This document shows, piece by piece, positions 27,664-36,794 of a DNA stretch of 64,000 nucleotides (position 1 is its first letter; every line of letters begins with the position of its first letter). Both the position numbers and the translations under genes were made by a program. The DNA lies in the NCBI RefSeq assembly GCF_007748095.1, contig NZ_CP036287.1:3472001-3536000 (forward strand), given 5' to 3'. The DNA is from Engelhardtia mirabilis (GTDB taxonomy: Bacteria; Planctomycetota; UBA1135; GCA-002686595). The notes under the pieces were generated by a model. It saw nothing but the letters and a program-made list of their open reading frames with translations. It did no database searches and was not told the DNA's origin.

Positions 27664-28694
27664 CGGACAACTCCCTCGCCCTCGACCACCTGTCCGATGC
27701 GGTGGGCGCGCTCGCCGGCCGCATTCAGCTCACGCACCACGGCGTCGGCGTCGTCGGCCTCCACGGCGAGGACCATTCCGATGCCCATGTTGAAGGCGCG
27801 GTAAGCCTCGTCCATCGCTATGTCGCCGCCTTCGGTCAACAACCGGAACAGGCCGGGCACCGCCCAACTGCGACGGTCGATGACCGCATCCACGCCCGGG
27901 CGCAGGACGCGCACGACATTGCCGGGCAGCCCACCTCCGGTGATGTGCGCAATCGCGGCCACGCGCCGCTGCTCGACCAACGGCCAGACCGGATCGAGGT
28001 AGCAGCGATGGGGCGCGAGCAGCGCCTCGCCCACCGTGCGGCCGCCCAGCTCGACAGGCTTGTCTCCGAGTTGTAGGCCCAGTCGCTCGAAGACGACCTT
28101 GCGCGCGAGGCTGTAGCCGTTGGTGTGCAGGCCGTCGGACTCGAGTCCGACCAAGACCTGTCCGGCGGCGATGCGCGAACCGTCGATCAGGTGCTCGCGG
28201 CGCACGTAGCCGACGATGAACCCGACCAGATCGAAGTCGCCCTCGGCGTAGAGACCGGGCATCTCCGCTGTCTCACCGCCGAGCAGCGCGACACCGTGGT
28301 CGCGACAGGCCTCGGCGCAACCGCGGATCAGGTCCGAGACCACCGTCGGGTCGAGGCGGCCGGTCCCCACGTAGTCCATGAAGAACAGGGGCCGGGCACC
28401 TTGGGCCAGGATGTCGCCGATGCAGTGCTGCACCAGATCGCGACCGACTCCGTCGTGGACTCCGGCGCGCTTGGCCACCTCGAGTTTGGTGCCCACGCCG
28501 TCGGCGCTGGCGACGAGGATGGCACCGTCGGCGCCCGCGGCAGCCAGGTCGAAGAGCCCACCGAAGAGGCCCACGTCGGCGATCACCCCCGGTGTGAAGC
28601 TCGAACGGATGGCCGCCTTGGCGGCGGCCAGGGCCGCGTCCTGGGCGTCGATGTCGACACCGGCGTCGCGGTAGGTCAGGGGCTTGTGGGTCAA
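27651..28694 (-). CDS. purM: phosphoribosylformylglycinamidine cyclo-ligase (AIR synthase)
   Basis: 347 residues; the fifth step of purine synthesis, closing FGAM to AIR using ATP in the cytoplasm. It shows TYRDAGVDIDAQDAALAAAK near the start, DGVGTKLEVAKRAGVHDGVG with the catalytic and Mg-binding residues, HCIGDILAQGARPLFFMDY, GGETAEMPGLY, GLESDGLHTNGYSLAR and HITGGGLPGNVVRVL. All are PurM hallmarks and the length fits the family. The frame runs much further upstream, but the domain starts right after a TTG at 28694, chosen here; a start a few codons either way is possible. Overlaps the following TPR gene. Confidence 0.93.
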   Translation of the reverse strand: MTHKPLTYRDAGVDIDAQDAALAAAKAAIRSSFTPGVIADVGLFGGLFDLAAAGADGAILVASADGVGTKLEVAKRAGVHDGVGRDLVQHCIGDILAQGARPLFFMDYVGTGRLDPTVVSDLIRGCAEACRDHGVALLGGETAEMPGLYAEGDFDLVGFIVGYVRREHLIDGSRIAAGQVLVGLESDGLHTNGYSLARKVVFERLGLQLGDKPVELGGRTVGEALLAPHRCYLDPVWPLVEQRRVAAIAHITGGGLPGNVVRVLRPGVDAVIDRRSWAVPGLFRLLTEGGDIAMDEAYRAFNMGIGMVLAVEADDADAVVRELNAAGERAHRIGQVVEGEGVVRWGN

Positions 28695-29069
28695 GGGGCT
28701 GCGCTCCGACGGTGGGCGGCGAGGGGGCCGATGGACGGGATCTGTGGGCCTGCTGGGCCGCGGAGGGAGCCGCGGCGCCTTTTTCGCAGTCGCGAAACGG
28801 CCTAAGCTACGCCCTGACCCCGGTGCCCACAACGAGCGGCGCTCGGCGCCGGTCGCCGGAGCCTCCGCTCGGAGGCTCGCCGCCTCGGCGGGGGTGGCCC
28901 GGACCCCGCCGCGCGCCCTGGCGAAGCACCTCCCGCCCCCACCACGGTCCACGACCAGCGTCAGCTTGCAGATCCCGACTCCGCCCGTGACCGACCGAGC
29001 GACCCCAGGGGCCCAGGCCCTCGGACCCGCTCAGGCTCAGGTCCGAAGCTGCCGACGAAGGCGTCCAGG
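28695..29069. other. divergent intergenic region between purM and dxr
   Basis: This 375-bp gap must hold promoters for both directions. Besides the hairpin at 28757, it contains TTTCGC-AGTC-GCGAAA (28782-28797), a perfect 6-bp inverted repeat that could be an operator, and GAGCCTCCG-CT-CGGAGGCTC (28859-28878), a 9-bp hairpin in the dxr leader. No gene is convincing here. Confidence 0.5.
28757..28784 (+). terminator. intrinsic-terminator-like hairpin in the purM leader, plus strand
   Basis: GCCGCGG (28757-28763) and CCGCGGC (28770-28776) form a 7-bp stem with an AGGGAG loop, then GCC and TTTTT at 28780-28784. The T run makes it a terminator on the plus strand, where no gene precedes it; it would stop antisense transcription running out of purM. 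Confidence 0.4.
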
Positions 29070-30245
29070 ATGAGATCGCTCCTCTGTCTCGGCAGCACGG
29101 GCTCCATCGGGAGTCAGACCCTGGATCTGGTCCGCGCCGACCCGCAGGGGCTGCGCGTCATGGGGCTCAGCGCGGCGCGTTCGGTCGAAGCGCTGCTGGC
29201 CCAGGTGCGCGAGTTCCGCCCGGCCTTCGTGGCCCTGGCCGACGCCGATGCCGCCGAGCGTCTGCGCCCGGACCTCCCTGCCGGCACGACCCTGTTCAGT
29301 GGTACCGAGGCGAACCTGGAGCTGATCGCAGCCGCCGACTTCGACGTTTGCGTGCACGGGATCGTCGGAGCCGCCGGGCTGCAGCCCTCCGCGGCCGTGC
29401 TCGAGCGCGGACGCACCCTCGCCCTGGCCAACAAGGAGTCCCTGGTCCTGGCCGGCGCGCTCCTGATGGACCTCGCCCGCGAGCGCGGCACGTCGATCGT
29501 CCCGGTCGACTCGGAACACTCGGCGATCTTCCAGTGCCTGCGCGGCGAGCGCATGGACCGCGTGCGGCGCGTGGTCCTGACCGCCAGCGGCGGCCCCTTT
29601 CGCGATCACGACGCCTCCGACCTGGCCCGCGTGACGCGGGACGAAGCCCTGTGCCACCCCACCTGGGAGATGGGCCCGCGCATCACGATCGGCTCGGCCA
29701 CCCTGATGAACAAGGCGCTGGAGGTGATCGAGACCCACCACCTCTACGGCCTCGAGGCCGGGCAGATCGAAGTCACGATCCACCGCCAATCCGTGGTGCA
29801 TTCGATGGTCGAGTTCGTCGACGGCTCGGTCATGGCCCAGATGGGGCCGCCCGACATGCGCGGACCGATCCACTACGCGCTCCACCATCCGGACCGGCGC
29901 CCGAACAACCTGGTCGGTTTCGACCTGGGCGTGTTCCGCGAGTTGACGTTCGAGGCGCCCGATCACGAGCGCTTCCCTGCCCTCGCCCTCGGCTACCGTT
30001 GCGTCGAGGAGGGCGGCGACGCCGGCTGCGTGCTGAACGCGGCCGACGAGGTCGCTGTCCAGGCCTTCCTCGACGGGCGCATCCGCTTCCCCGACCTGGT
30101 CGAGGTCAACCGGCGCACGCTCGACGGCCGCGCCGCCGCTCCAGCCCTGCGCGCGGGCATCGATGGCTTGATCGAGCGCGACGCTTGGGCGCGCGCGGCG
30201 GCGGCCGCCGCCGTGGTCGAGTTCGAAGGACTGCCCGCGAGCTGA
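29070..30245 (+). CDS. dxr: 1-deoxy-D-xylulose 5-phosphate reductoisomerase
   Basis: 391 residues. It converts DXP to MEP with NADPH and a divalent metal, the committed step of the non-mevalonate isoprenoid pathway. Visible motifs are GSTGSIGSQTLDL at 8-20 (NADPH binding), ANKESLVLAG near 120, PVDSEHSAIFQCL (metal and substrate), the MGPRITIGSATLMNKALE block, HRQSVVHSMVEF and GPPDMRGPIHYAL. The length is normal. It is followed after 18 bp by rseP, a pairing seen in many bacteria, though the usual neighbours uppS and cdsA are not here. ATG start, with the conserved N-terminus beginning immediately. Confidence 0.96.
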   Translation: MRSLLCLGSTGSIGSQTLDLVRADPQGLRVMGLSAARSVEALLAQVREFRPAFVALADADAAERLRPDLPAGTTLFSGTEANLELIAAADFDVCVHGIVGAAGLQPSAAVLERGRTLALANKESLVLAGALLMDLARERGTSIVPVDSEHSAIFQCLRGERMDRVRRVVLTASGGPFRDHDASDLARVTRDEALCHPTWEMGPRITIGSATLMNKALEVIETHHLYGLEAGQIEVTIHRQSVVHSMVEFVDGSVMAQMGPPDMRGPIHYALHHPDRRPNNLVGFDLGVFRELTFEAPDHERFPALALGYRCVEEGGDAGCVLNAADEVAVQAFLDGRIRFPDLVEVNRRTLDGRAAAPALRAGIDGLIERDAWARAAAAAAVVEFEGLPAS

Positions 30246-30263
30246 GCTCGCCGCCCCGATTTC

Positions 30264-32126
30264 ATGATCGATCTCTTCCGCGTGCTCCAGGCGGCCATCG
30301 GCATCGGCTTGGTGATCTTCGTCCACGAGGCCGGCCACTTCCTAGCCGCGCGCTGGTGCGGCGTCCGCGTGCACGTCTTCAGCCTGGGGATGGGCCCGAA
30401 GCTGTTCGGCATCAAGCGCGGTCACACCACCTACCAACTGGCGGTGATCCCGGTCGGGGGCTTCGTGTCGATGGCCGGCGAGCTCCCCGATGGCAGCGGC
30501 CGCGCGCCGGAGTCTTGGGAGTTGCCGGCCAAGTCCGTCGGACAGCGCTTCCTGGTCTATTCCGGCGGCGTGCTGATGAACATGGGCCTGGCCTTGGTGC
30601 TGTTCCCGATCCTGTTCTGGAGCGGGGTGCCCTTCAGCAAGCCGGCAATCGGTACGCCCGATCCCGGCGGCCCGGCCTGGCGCGCGGGGCTGACCAACGG
30701 CACCGAGATCGTCGCCGTCAACGGCCACAGCGTGCTCGACGGTCTCCACGTGGCAACGGAGATCGCCCTGGGCGATCGCGACCGGGTCGAGCTGCTGGTG
30801 CGCGACCCTGGCAGCACGTCGACGCGCAAAGTGGTCGTCGAGCCCGAGCACGACGAGCGCATGGGCTTCAACTCGATCGGGCTCGGGCGCCCGGCCCTGG
30901 ACCCCGAGCACCGCATCGACGTGGCCGAGGACACGCCCGCCTGGCGTGCCGGCCTGCGACCCGGTGATCGCCTACAGAACGTCGACGGCCTGCCCGCGGC
31001 GATGCAGCTCGAGGATCAGTTGCGCGTGGCGATGCAAGACCGCAGCCCCCTCGAGCTGACCGTCCTGCGTAAGAGCGACGGCAGCCCGTTGACGGTCTCG
31101 ATCCAACCCGACCTCAAGGAGGGTCCGGGTCGACCGCGGCTCGGGATCCTGCCGGCCCTGTGTGTGGTCGCCGCCCTGCGACCGGGGCCGGCCACGGACG
31201 AGTTGGGCCTGCGCGTCGACGACGCTTTGATCGCCATCGGTGACCGGCGCATCCTGCAGCGTGGCGACCTGCCCCTGGCTTGGCTCGCGGCGGAGCCCGA
31301 CGAGCCCTTGGTGATCGCGCGCGATGGCGGGCGCTTGGCCATCGACCGTCCGCAGCTCGACGACGCGACGCTGTTCGCGATGGTCGATGACATCGCCCTG
31401 GCCCTCGATTACGAGACCCTGCGGCTCTCGGTCGCAGCAGGCGAGGGCGCGGAACAGGCGGGGCTGCGCGGCGGCGATCGATTGCTGGCCATCGACGGGC
31501 GCGCGGAGCCCACCTGGGTCGAGGTCTTCGAGATCGTGCGCACCGCAGCCGAGGAGGAGCGCAACGTCGAGCTGCGGGTGGAGCGAACTTCTTTCGCCAC
31601 CGAGCCCGCGCCGCAGATCCTGACCATCGTCGCCGCCCCGATTCCCCAGGCCGACCCGGTCGACGACGGCCGCTACAACGAGTTCGGCTTCGGCGCGAAT
31701 GTGTGGGAGTACACCTACCGCGCCGACGGTCCGCTCGACGCCGTACGCGTGGGACTCGCGACTTCCTGGCAGTACGTCAAGCAGACCTGGCTGACGCTGC
31801 GCGGGATGATGGTGGCGGAGATCAGCACCAAGAACATCGGTGGCCCCGTGGCGATCGGTCAGATCTCCTACGCCTTCGCCGAGAGCGGCTGGGCCAAACT
31901 GATGTACTTCCTGTGCCTTCTGAGCGTCAACCTGGCGATCATCAACGTGCTGCCGATCCCCGTCTTCGATGGCGGGCATTTGTTGTTCTTGTTGATCGAG
32001 AAGGTCAAGGGCTCGCCGGTCTCCGAGCGTGTCGTCGGCTACAGCCAGTTGGTCGGTGTGGTCTTCGTCGTCGGCCTGTTCGTCTACGTGACCTACAACG
32101 ACATCGCGCGGGCCTTCGGCCTCTGA
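30264..32126 (+). CDS. rseP: RseP-type site-2 membrane metalloprotease, enlarged
   Basis: 620 residues, against roughly 350-450 for most RseP proteins. The zinc motif HEAGH is at 21-25 in the first membrane helix, and the third ligand is in NVLPIPVFDGGH (D569) near the C-terminus. Between them lie several PDZ-like segments: GLTNGTEIVAVNGHSVLDG, AGLRPGDRLQNVDGLPAAM and AGLRGGDRLLAIDGRAEP, and one more diverged copy, explaining the extra length. The enzyme cuts membrane-embedded substrates such as anti-sigma factors after a first periplasmic cut. An ECF sigma/anti-sigma pair is encoded ~9 kb away, a possible but unproven client. Follows dxr closely, so probably co-transcribed. Confidence 0.9.
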   Translation: MIDLFRVLQAAIGIGLVIFVHEAGHFLAARWCGVRVHVFSLGMGPKLFGIKRGHTTYQLAVIPVGGFVSMAGELPDGSGRAPESWELPAKSVGQRFLVYSGGVLMNMGLALVLFPILFWSGVPFSKPAIGTPDPGGPAWRAGLTNGTEIVAVNGHSVLDGLHVATEIALGDRDRVELLVRDPGSTSTRKVVVEPEHDERMGFNSIGLGRPALDPEHRIDVAEDTPAWRAGLRPGDRLQNVDGLPAAMQLEDQLRVAMQDRSPLELTVLRKSDGSPLTVSIQPDLKEGPGRPRLGILPALCVVAALRPGPATDELGLRVDDALIAIGDRRILQRGDLPLAWLAAEPDEPLVIARDGGRLAIDRPQLDDATLFAMVDDIALALDYETLRLSVAAGEGAEQAGLRGGDRLLAIDGRAEPTWVEVFEIVRTAAEEERNVELRVERTSFATEPAPQILTIVAAPIPQADPVDDGRYNEFGFGANVWEYTYRADGPLDAVRVGLATSWQYVKQTWLTLRGMMVAEISTKNIGGPVAIGQISYAFAESGWAKLMYFLCLLSVNLAIINVLPIPVFDGGHLLFLLIEKVKGSPVSERVVGYSQLVGVVFVVGLFVYVTYNDIARAFGL

Positions 32127-32151
32127 CGGGCTCGGAGCCGTCGCCAACACG

Positions 32152-33114
32152 GTGAACGAAGCACGACAGGCTCCGCCCGGCTGGAAGAGTTGGGGCCGTG
32201 TGCTGCGGCTGTCCTTGACCGCCACGGCCGTGGCGGACGTGGCCGCGGGCGCGCTCTTGGGCGCTGGAGCCTGGCCGGGCGGCGACGCCGTGCGCCCCGC
32301 CGCACCCTGGCTCGCGATCCTGGCCTCGCTCGGCGTGTACCACGGGGGCATGGCCCTCAACGACTGGGCCGACCGCGACGAGGACGCGCGCGTGCGGCCC
32401 GACCGACCGATTCCCAGCCGTGCGGTGGATTCGCGCACCGTGTTGATGGTGGCGGTGCTGCTGCTGGTCGGCGGCCCCTTGATCGGCGCCTTCGCCTCCT
32501 TCTGGTGCGGAGCAGCCTTCGCCGCCGTGGCCGCCTGCGCCGCCCTCTACGACGTGGCCGGTCGCGGGCCTCGACGGGGTCCGCTGCTGCTAGGCCTGTG
32601 CCGCTTCGGCAACGTCGGCGCGGGACTGCTGGCGGGAGCGGCGGCCGTGGGCGGACAGGTCCGCCTCGAGCACCTCGTGTTCCCGCTGGTCTACGCCCTC
32701 TACGTGGTCAACCTGTCGATCCTCGGTCGGCTGGAGGACGACACCAGCCGCGAGCCCGGGCGCGCGCCGGCGATCGCACTGCACGTGGCCACCCTGGGCT
32801 TGGTCCTGGCTCCCTTCGCGGGTGCCCTCGTGGCCCCGATCGAGCGCGGCTGGCTCGGCGACCTGGCGCCCTGGGCCGGTGCGGCCTTGGCCTTGTCTGC
32901 CGCAATCGGCCTGCAGCGGGCCGCGGCCCGGCGGGAGCCCTGGACGAGGCCCGACGTGGAGCGCGCCATGGGTCTCTTGCTGCGGCGCCTCTTGATCCTC
33001 ACCGCCAGCGCGGTGCTGGCCAGTGGCGCGCCCGGCTCGGAGCTACTGGCCCTCGCGATCCTGGCCGGCTACCGCGTCAGCCATCAACTGCGGCGGCTCT
33101 TCCCGCCCAGTTGA
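32152..33114 (+). CDS. UbiA-family prenyltransferase
   Basis: 320 residues with about eight membrane helices. The Asp-rich prenyl-diphosphate site is NDWADRDED at 70-78, followed by the typical RPDRPIPS. A second Asp site is less clear (LEDDTSREPGR region). Such enzymes attach isoprenoid chains to aromatic or other acceptors at the membrane; the acceptor cannot be read from the sequence. The context after dxr and rseP fits isoprenoid use. The GTG at 32152 lies 25 bases after the rseP stop. Its last 31 bases overlap the convergent cca gene. Confidence 0.85.
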   Translation: MNEARQAPPGWKSWGRVLRLSLTATAVADVAAGALLGAGAWPGGDAVRPAAPWLAILASLGVYHGGMALNDWADRDEDARVRPDRPIPSRAVDSRTVLMVAVLLLVGGPLIGAFASFWCGAAFAAVAACAALYDVAGRGPRRGPLLLGLCRFGNVGAGLLAGAAAVGGQVRLEHLVFPLVYALYVVNLSILGRLEDDTSREPGRAPAIALHVATLGLVLAPFAGALVAPIERGWLGDLAPWAGAALALSAAIGLQRAAARREPWTRPDVERAMGLLLRRLLILTASAVLASGAPGSELLALAILAGYRVSHQLRRLFPPS

Positions 33115-34367
33115 TCCGCTTCGCCGAGTTCGGCTGCGCGGCGGGCGAGCCAATCGAGGGCCAGTCCACGATCGGTGTGTTGCCCCTCGAGCTGCAGGTC
33201 CTCGTGTTCGCTCAGCAGCTCGCCCCAGGCCGGCCCGCGGGGGACTCCGGCGGCTCGAAGGTCGTCACTGCGAAGCAGCGGCGCCGGTCGCCGGTCCGCC
33301 GCCGGCACCTCGGTGGCGGCACGTGCGAGTTCCGATCGCCCGGCCCCGTGGGTCGCGGGACAGACCTCGGCGAGTGCCCCAGCCCAGCGCAGCGCCAACG
33401 GCTCGTCGAGTTCGCGCAGGGCGCGTAGCAGGCTGCTGCGCCTGCGGCCTGCGTCACTCAAGGCCTGGCCCAGTTGCCACAGGGCGCCGATCTCCCGTCG
33501 ATCCGCCCTGGAGAGCCGCAGGCTGTCCAACTCGTCGGAAGCCTGCCCGCCCCCGGAATTCCAGAACAACGCGGCCATGAACACGGTCGTCCCCGCACCG
33601 TCGCCCAGGGCCTCGATCAGCGCGCGCCGAGTGCCGGCCAGCGCCTCGTCGCCCCAAGAGTCGAAGCGGGCCACCAGGGCCCCCACGCGCGCCAGGATGG
33701 CCACGGCCGCCAAGGTTCCCGGCCAGGCCCCGATCCGGCCGAGTTCACTGGCCACGCGCTCGCCGCTGACCCGCGCCAGGCCCGGCGCGGCTGCGCTGGC
33801 GGCCTCGAGCACGTCCTGGGGCACGGTCAGCCCATAGCGCCCCGCGAAACGACCCAGTCGCAAGAGACGCAGGGCGTCCTCCTCGAAACGCGCGCGCGGG
33901 TCGCCGACCGTCCGCAAGAGGCCACGCTCCAGGTCCGCGAGCCCGCCCTCGGGGTCGGCCAGGGTGCCATCCAGGGGGTCCAGATAGAGGGCATTCGCAG
34001 TGAAGTCGCGCCGAGCGGCATCCTCCTCGAGGCTCACACCGTAGTGCACCCGCTCCGGTCGCCGGCCGTCGGCATAGTCGCCCTCGCCACGAAAAGTCGT
34101 CAGCTCCACGTCGCCGTCCGCGCTGGGCAGGATCATCGTGCCGAAGGCGCGCCCGACCCCCACCGCGCTCGGGAAGAGGACCTCGATCTCCTCCGGCGTC
34201 GCACCCGAGGCCATGTCCAGATCCTTGGGTGCGTAACCCAGGGCCAGATCGCGCACCGCCCCTCCGACGATCCAGGCCCGATGCCCCGCTGTTCGCAACA
34301 CGCCGGCCACCTCGATCGCTCGCTCGCGGAGCGCCTGGGGCACGTCTTCGATCGCAGGTGTTCGCAC
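33084..34367 (-). CDS. cca: CCA tRNA nucleotidyltransferase / poly(A) polymerase-type protein
   Basis: 427 residues of the class II nucleotidyltransferase fold that adds or repairs the 3' CCA of tRNA. The active site is VGGAVRDLALGYAPKDLDMA, with the two Asp in DLD; RRDFTANAL and the DPRARFEEDALRLLRLGRFAGRYGL region are also typical, the latter being the neck that sets nucleotide choice. The C-terminal ~200 residues are variable helices without an HD domain motif that I can see. GTG start at 34367. It could be an A-adding or CC-adding specialist; that cannot be decided here. 3' end overlaps the UbiA gene by 31 bp, convergently. Confidence 0.85.
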   Translation of the reverse strand: MRTPAIEDVPQALRERAIEVAGVLRTAGHRAWIVGGAVRDLALGYAPKDLDMASGATPEEIEVLFPSAVGVGRAFGTMILPSADGDVELTTFRGEGDYADGRRPERVHYGVSLEEDAARRDFTANALYLDPLDGTLADPEGGLADLERGLLRTVGDPRARFEEDALRLLRLGRFAGRYGLTVPQDVLEAASAAAPGLARVSGERVASELGRIGAWPGTLAAVAILARVGALVARFDSWGDEALAGTRRALIEALGDGAGTTVFMAALFWNSGGGQASDELDSLRLSRADRREIGALWQLGQALSDAGRRRSSLLRALRELDEPLALRWAGALAEVCPATHGAGRSELARAATEVPAADRRPAPLLRSDDLRAAGVPRGPAWGELLSEHEDLQLEGQHTDRGLALDWLARRAAELGEADQLGGKSRRS

Positions 34368-34516
34368 GGGCTTGAATCTGGTGTGGTCCGAAGCGGATCA
34401 TCGCGGTCGTGCAAAGGACGCCGCTGAACCGTCGAGGGGCCCGGGCAGTTTGGACTGTCGCGGACGGGGTTGCGAGCGGCAGTCGCGGCCCGGGGCGATG
34501 CGCCTGGCGAGCCGGC

Positions 34517-34993
34517 ATGGGCCGCACCAGTTGGCTGGCGATCATCGCCGTGGCCACGGCCCTGGCAGCCCTGTCCGTGTCGCGCATGCAGGTCTACGCC
34601 GTCTACGCCAACGAGCGCGATGCGGTCCGAACCCTGCGTCAGTTGGCCGACCGCGTCGATCAAGGCGGGGGGTCGCTCCAGGACACGACCCTCGAGGCTG
34701 CAGCGGGGAGTGACTTCGATCCGTCGGGCAACTCACACTGGAGCGAGGGGGGCAACCTCCTGCGCCGCAACGGCTACCTATTCGGTGTCGCGCCCGACGC
34801 CGAAGGCCGCCCGATCTTGCAGGCCTGGCCCTGGCGCCACTCCGAGACGGGCCTGGCCGCCTACGCCCTCGAGCCGAGTCGACAGCTGGTGGCCCACCCC
34901 AACGAGGCCGGACAGTGGAGCGGTCCCCAGGCGCGGCCCGCGGTCGAAACGCCCGGCTGGCTCGACGTCACCGGCGCCCTGTCCCGCTACTGA
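34517..34993 (+). CDS. membrane-anchored protein resembling DUF2950/prepilin C-terminal region
   Basis: 158 residues. The ATG at 34517 begins a short N-terminus and a single hydrophobic helix (WLAIIAVATALAALSV), then a helix (AVYANERDAVRTLRQLADRV) and a small beta domain with RRNGYLFGVAPDAEGRPI, AWPWRHSETGLAAYAL and VAHPN. The pattern GYxF ... AxPxxxxxTGxxxF is seen in DUF2950 and in prepilin-like proteins of planctomycetes, so I propose that family. No prepilin peptidase site (G-F-T-x-x-E) is seen. The longer upstream frame is Arg-rich shadow. Isolated gene, between cca and a convergent HEAT lipoprotein. Confidence 0.6.
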   Translation: MGRTSWLAIIAVATALAALSVSRMQVYAVYANERDAVRTLRQLADRVDQGGGSLQDTTLEAAAGSDFDPSGNSHWSEGGNLLRRNGYLFGVAPDAEGRPILQAWPWRHSETGLAAYALEPSRQLVAHPNEAGQWSGPQARPAVETPGWLDVTGALSRY

Positions 34994-35009
34994 GGGCGAT
35001 TGCCCCGGC

Positions 35010-36794
35010 TCAGTACCAGAGCCACAAGAGGCACTGGAACCCGATCCGGCCCTGGTCGTCCTGGGTCCGCAGCGCGGCGCGCTTGAGCCTCGGGGCGACC
35101 TCGGCCGCGGGGCCGAGACCCACCAGCAGTGAGGCCGCGTAGAGGCGCTCGAGCGGCGGCAGGTCGTCGTTCTCCATGCGCTCGGTCAGGGCCGTACGCG
35201 CGAGGTCGTCGCGCTCGCCCCCGATGGCGAAGGTCAGGTCCAAACGACGCACCGGGTCCGGTTCCTCGAGCAGGAGCTCGATCAGGTACTTACGCCCCTG
35301 CGGGCCCGTGTTCGTCGCGTGCACGCAGAACCAACGGTGCGCCGGCGCCCCGGAGAGGATCGCGCCCTCGGCCGCGGCCTGGTCGGCGTAAGCCATGAGC
35401 AGCTCCGCCGCGGCGCGGGTCCTGACCACCGAGAGGGCCTGGAAGCTCGCCGCGCGTTGGGACCAGGGCAGCTGCTCCTCGGCTTCGATGCGTCGGCGCA
35501 GGCGGTCGTAGACCCGACCGGCCAGGGCCGGGTCTCGCTCCATGCGCTCGCGCAGGCTCGGCAGGACGCGGGTCAGGACCACCGGCGACTCGTCGAGGGC
35601 CAAGAGCGCCCGCGACACGGCCTCCTCGTCGCCGAGGATCGTCAAGCCGATCTGTGCCTCGGCGGCGACGGTCGGGTCCTCGCCGTTGAGGGCGCTGCGC
35701 AGGGCTCCCAGGGCGCGCTCACGTTGGGCTTCGGTGGGCGCGAGCTCGGGGTGCTCGCCGTCGGCGGCGGCGGCCAGGCCGCTGTGCAGGGCCGCGGCAG
35801 CGCTGGCGCGGATCGAGCTCTCGGGGTCGGTCTCGAGCACCGCGGCCACCACTTCCCACAGGCCCAGGCTCGCCGCAGCACGCAGAGCCGTGGAGCGCAC
35901 GACGGTCCGCTCGTCGGACAGGGCGTCGTACAGGTCCTCGCGCGCGGACTCGTCGCCCCGCGCCGCGAACATGGCCGCGAACCAGGCCCGCGCCCGCGGA
36001 TCCACGTCGCGGCGAATACGCTCGGCCTCGGCCAGGGTCTCGGGAACCTCCGACAGCGCGATCAGCGGCAGGATCGACTCCTCGACGTCGAGCACCTCGC
36101 CACGTTCGATCCAGTCCAGGAACAAGAGCTCGGCGCGCGCGGCATCGGTGGCGTGCATGGTGAGGGCAGCCAGGCCACGCTCGTTCGAGTCGCCGACCCG
36201 CGCCAGACCCGCCAGGTAGTCGAAGCGATCGGGCGGCGCGCCGGTGCGGCGCAGGCCGCGCAGGGCCACGGTCCGAATGGTGCGCTGCGGATGGTCGAGG
36301 GCGCGGGCCAACTGCTCCGGTGCGCCGGCGCCGTCGTTCTGGCCCAGGGCGCCCAGGGTGTTCTGGATGGAGCCGGCGCGGCTGGCGTCGTTGAGCTGGA
36401 GATCGAGCAGGCGCCGCAGCTCGGGCACGCTGTCCTCGCCCATGGCGCCGAGCTCCTCGATGGCCCGCTTGAGCGGCTCGCCGCGGCCGTGTTCGAGCTT
36501 GTCGACCAGGATCCCGATCAGGTCGGAGGTGTCGCGGTCGTAGTAGTGATCGTCCCCACAGGTGGCGAAGATCGCCTCGATCCACGGATCGGCGCGCAGG
36601 ACCTCGGCCACGGGCCGCTCGGGACCGACCAGGCCGGTACCGGAGGTCCCGGCGGGCTGTTGGGTGCCGCCGATCGATCCAGCGGTCGTGGTCGCCCCTT
36701 CGGGCTTTCCGCAACCTGCCAGGGCCAGCACGAAAATCAGCGAACAACCGAGCGCCGGCCGACGCGGCCGCAGCCCGTGGGCGAGCGCACCCAT
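35010..36794 (-). CDS. HEAT-repeat lipoprotein
   Basis: 594 residues. The start ATG overlaps the TolC stop as ATGA (36791-36794 region), and opens a lipoprotein signal ending in LAGC (LIFVLALAGCGKPEG). A Thr/Gly linker follows, then a HEAT-like helical array (AIEELGAMGEDSVPELRRLL; TVALRGLRRTGAPPDRFDYL; SSIRASAAAALHSGLAAA). It belongs to a different subgroup from the four paralogues at 13.8-23.3 kb: no WWEFN, no HGGTYRGPG, no ELPWNSK. Expected on the periplasmic face, possibly helping the adjacent TolC-like protein. Last gene of the leftward operon; 17 bp from the convergent DUF2950-like gene. Confidence 0.78.
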   Translation of the reverse strand: MGALAHGLRPRRPALGCSLIFVLALAGCGKPEGATTTAGSIGGTQQPAGTSGTGLVGPERPVAEVLRADPWIEAIFATCGDDHYYDRDTSDLIGILVDKLEHGRGEPLKRAIEELGAMGEDSVPELRRLLDLQLNDASRAGSIQNTLGALGQNDGAGAPEQLARALDHPQRTIRTVALRGLRRTGAPPDRFDYLAGLARVGDSNERGLAALTMHATDAARAELLFLDWIERGEVLDVEESILPLIALSEVPETLAEAERIRRDVDPRARAWFAAMFAARGDESAREDLYDALSDERTVVRSTALRAAASLGLWEVVAAVLETDPESSIRASAAAALHSGLAAAADGEHPELAPTEAQRERALGALRSALNGEDPTVAAEAQIGLTILGDEEAVSRALLALDESPVVLTRVLPSLRERMERDPALAGRVYDRLRRRIEAEEQLPWSQRAASFQALSVVRTRAAAELLMAYADQAAAEGAILSGAPAHRWFCVHATNTGPQGRKYLIELLLEEPDPVRRLDLTFAIGGERDDLARTALTERMENDDLPPLERLYAASLLVGLGPAAEVAPRLKRAALRTQDDQGRIGFQCLLWLWY

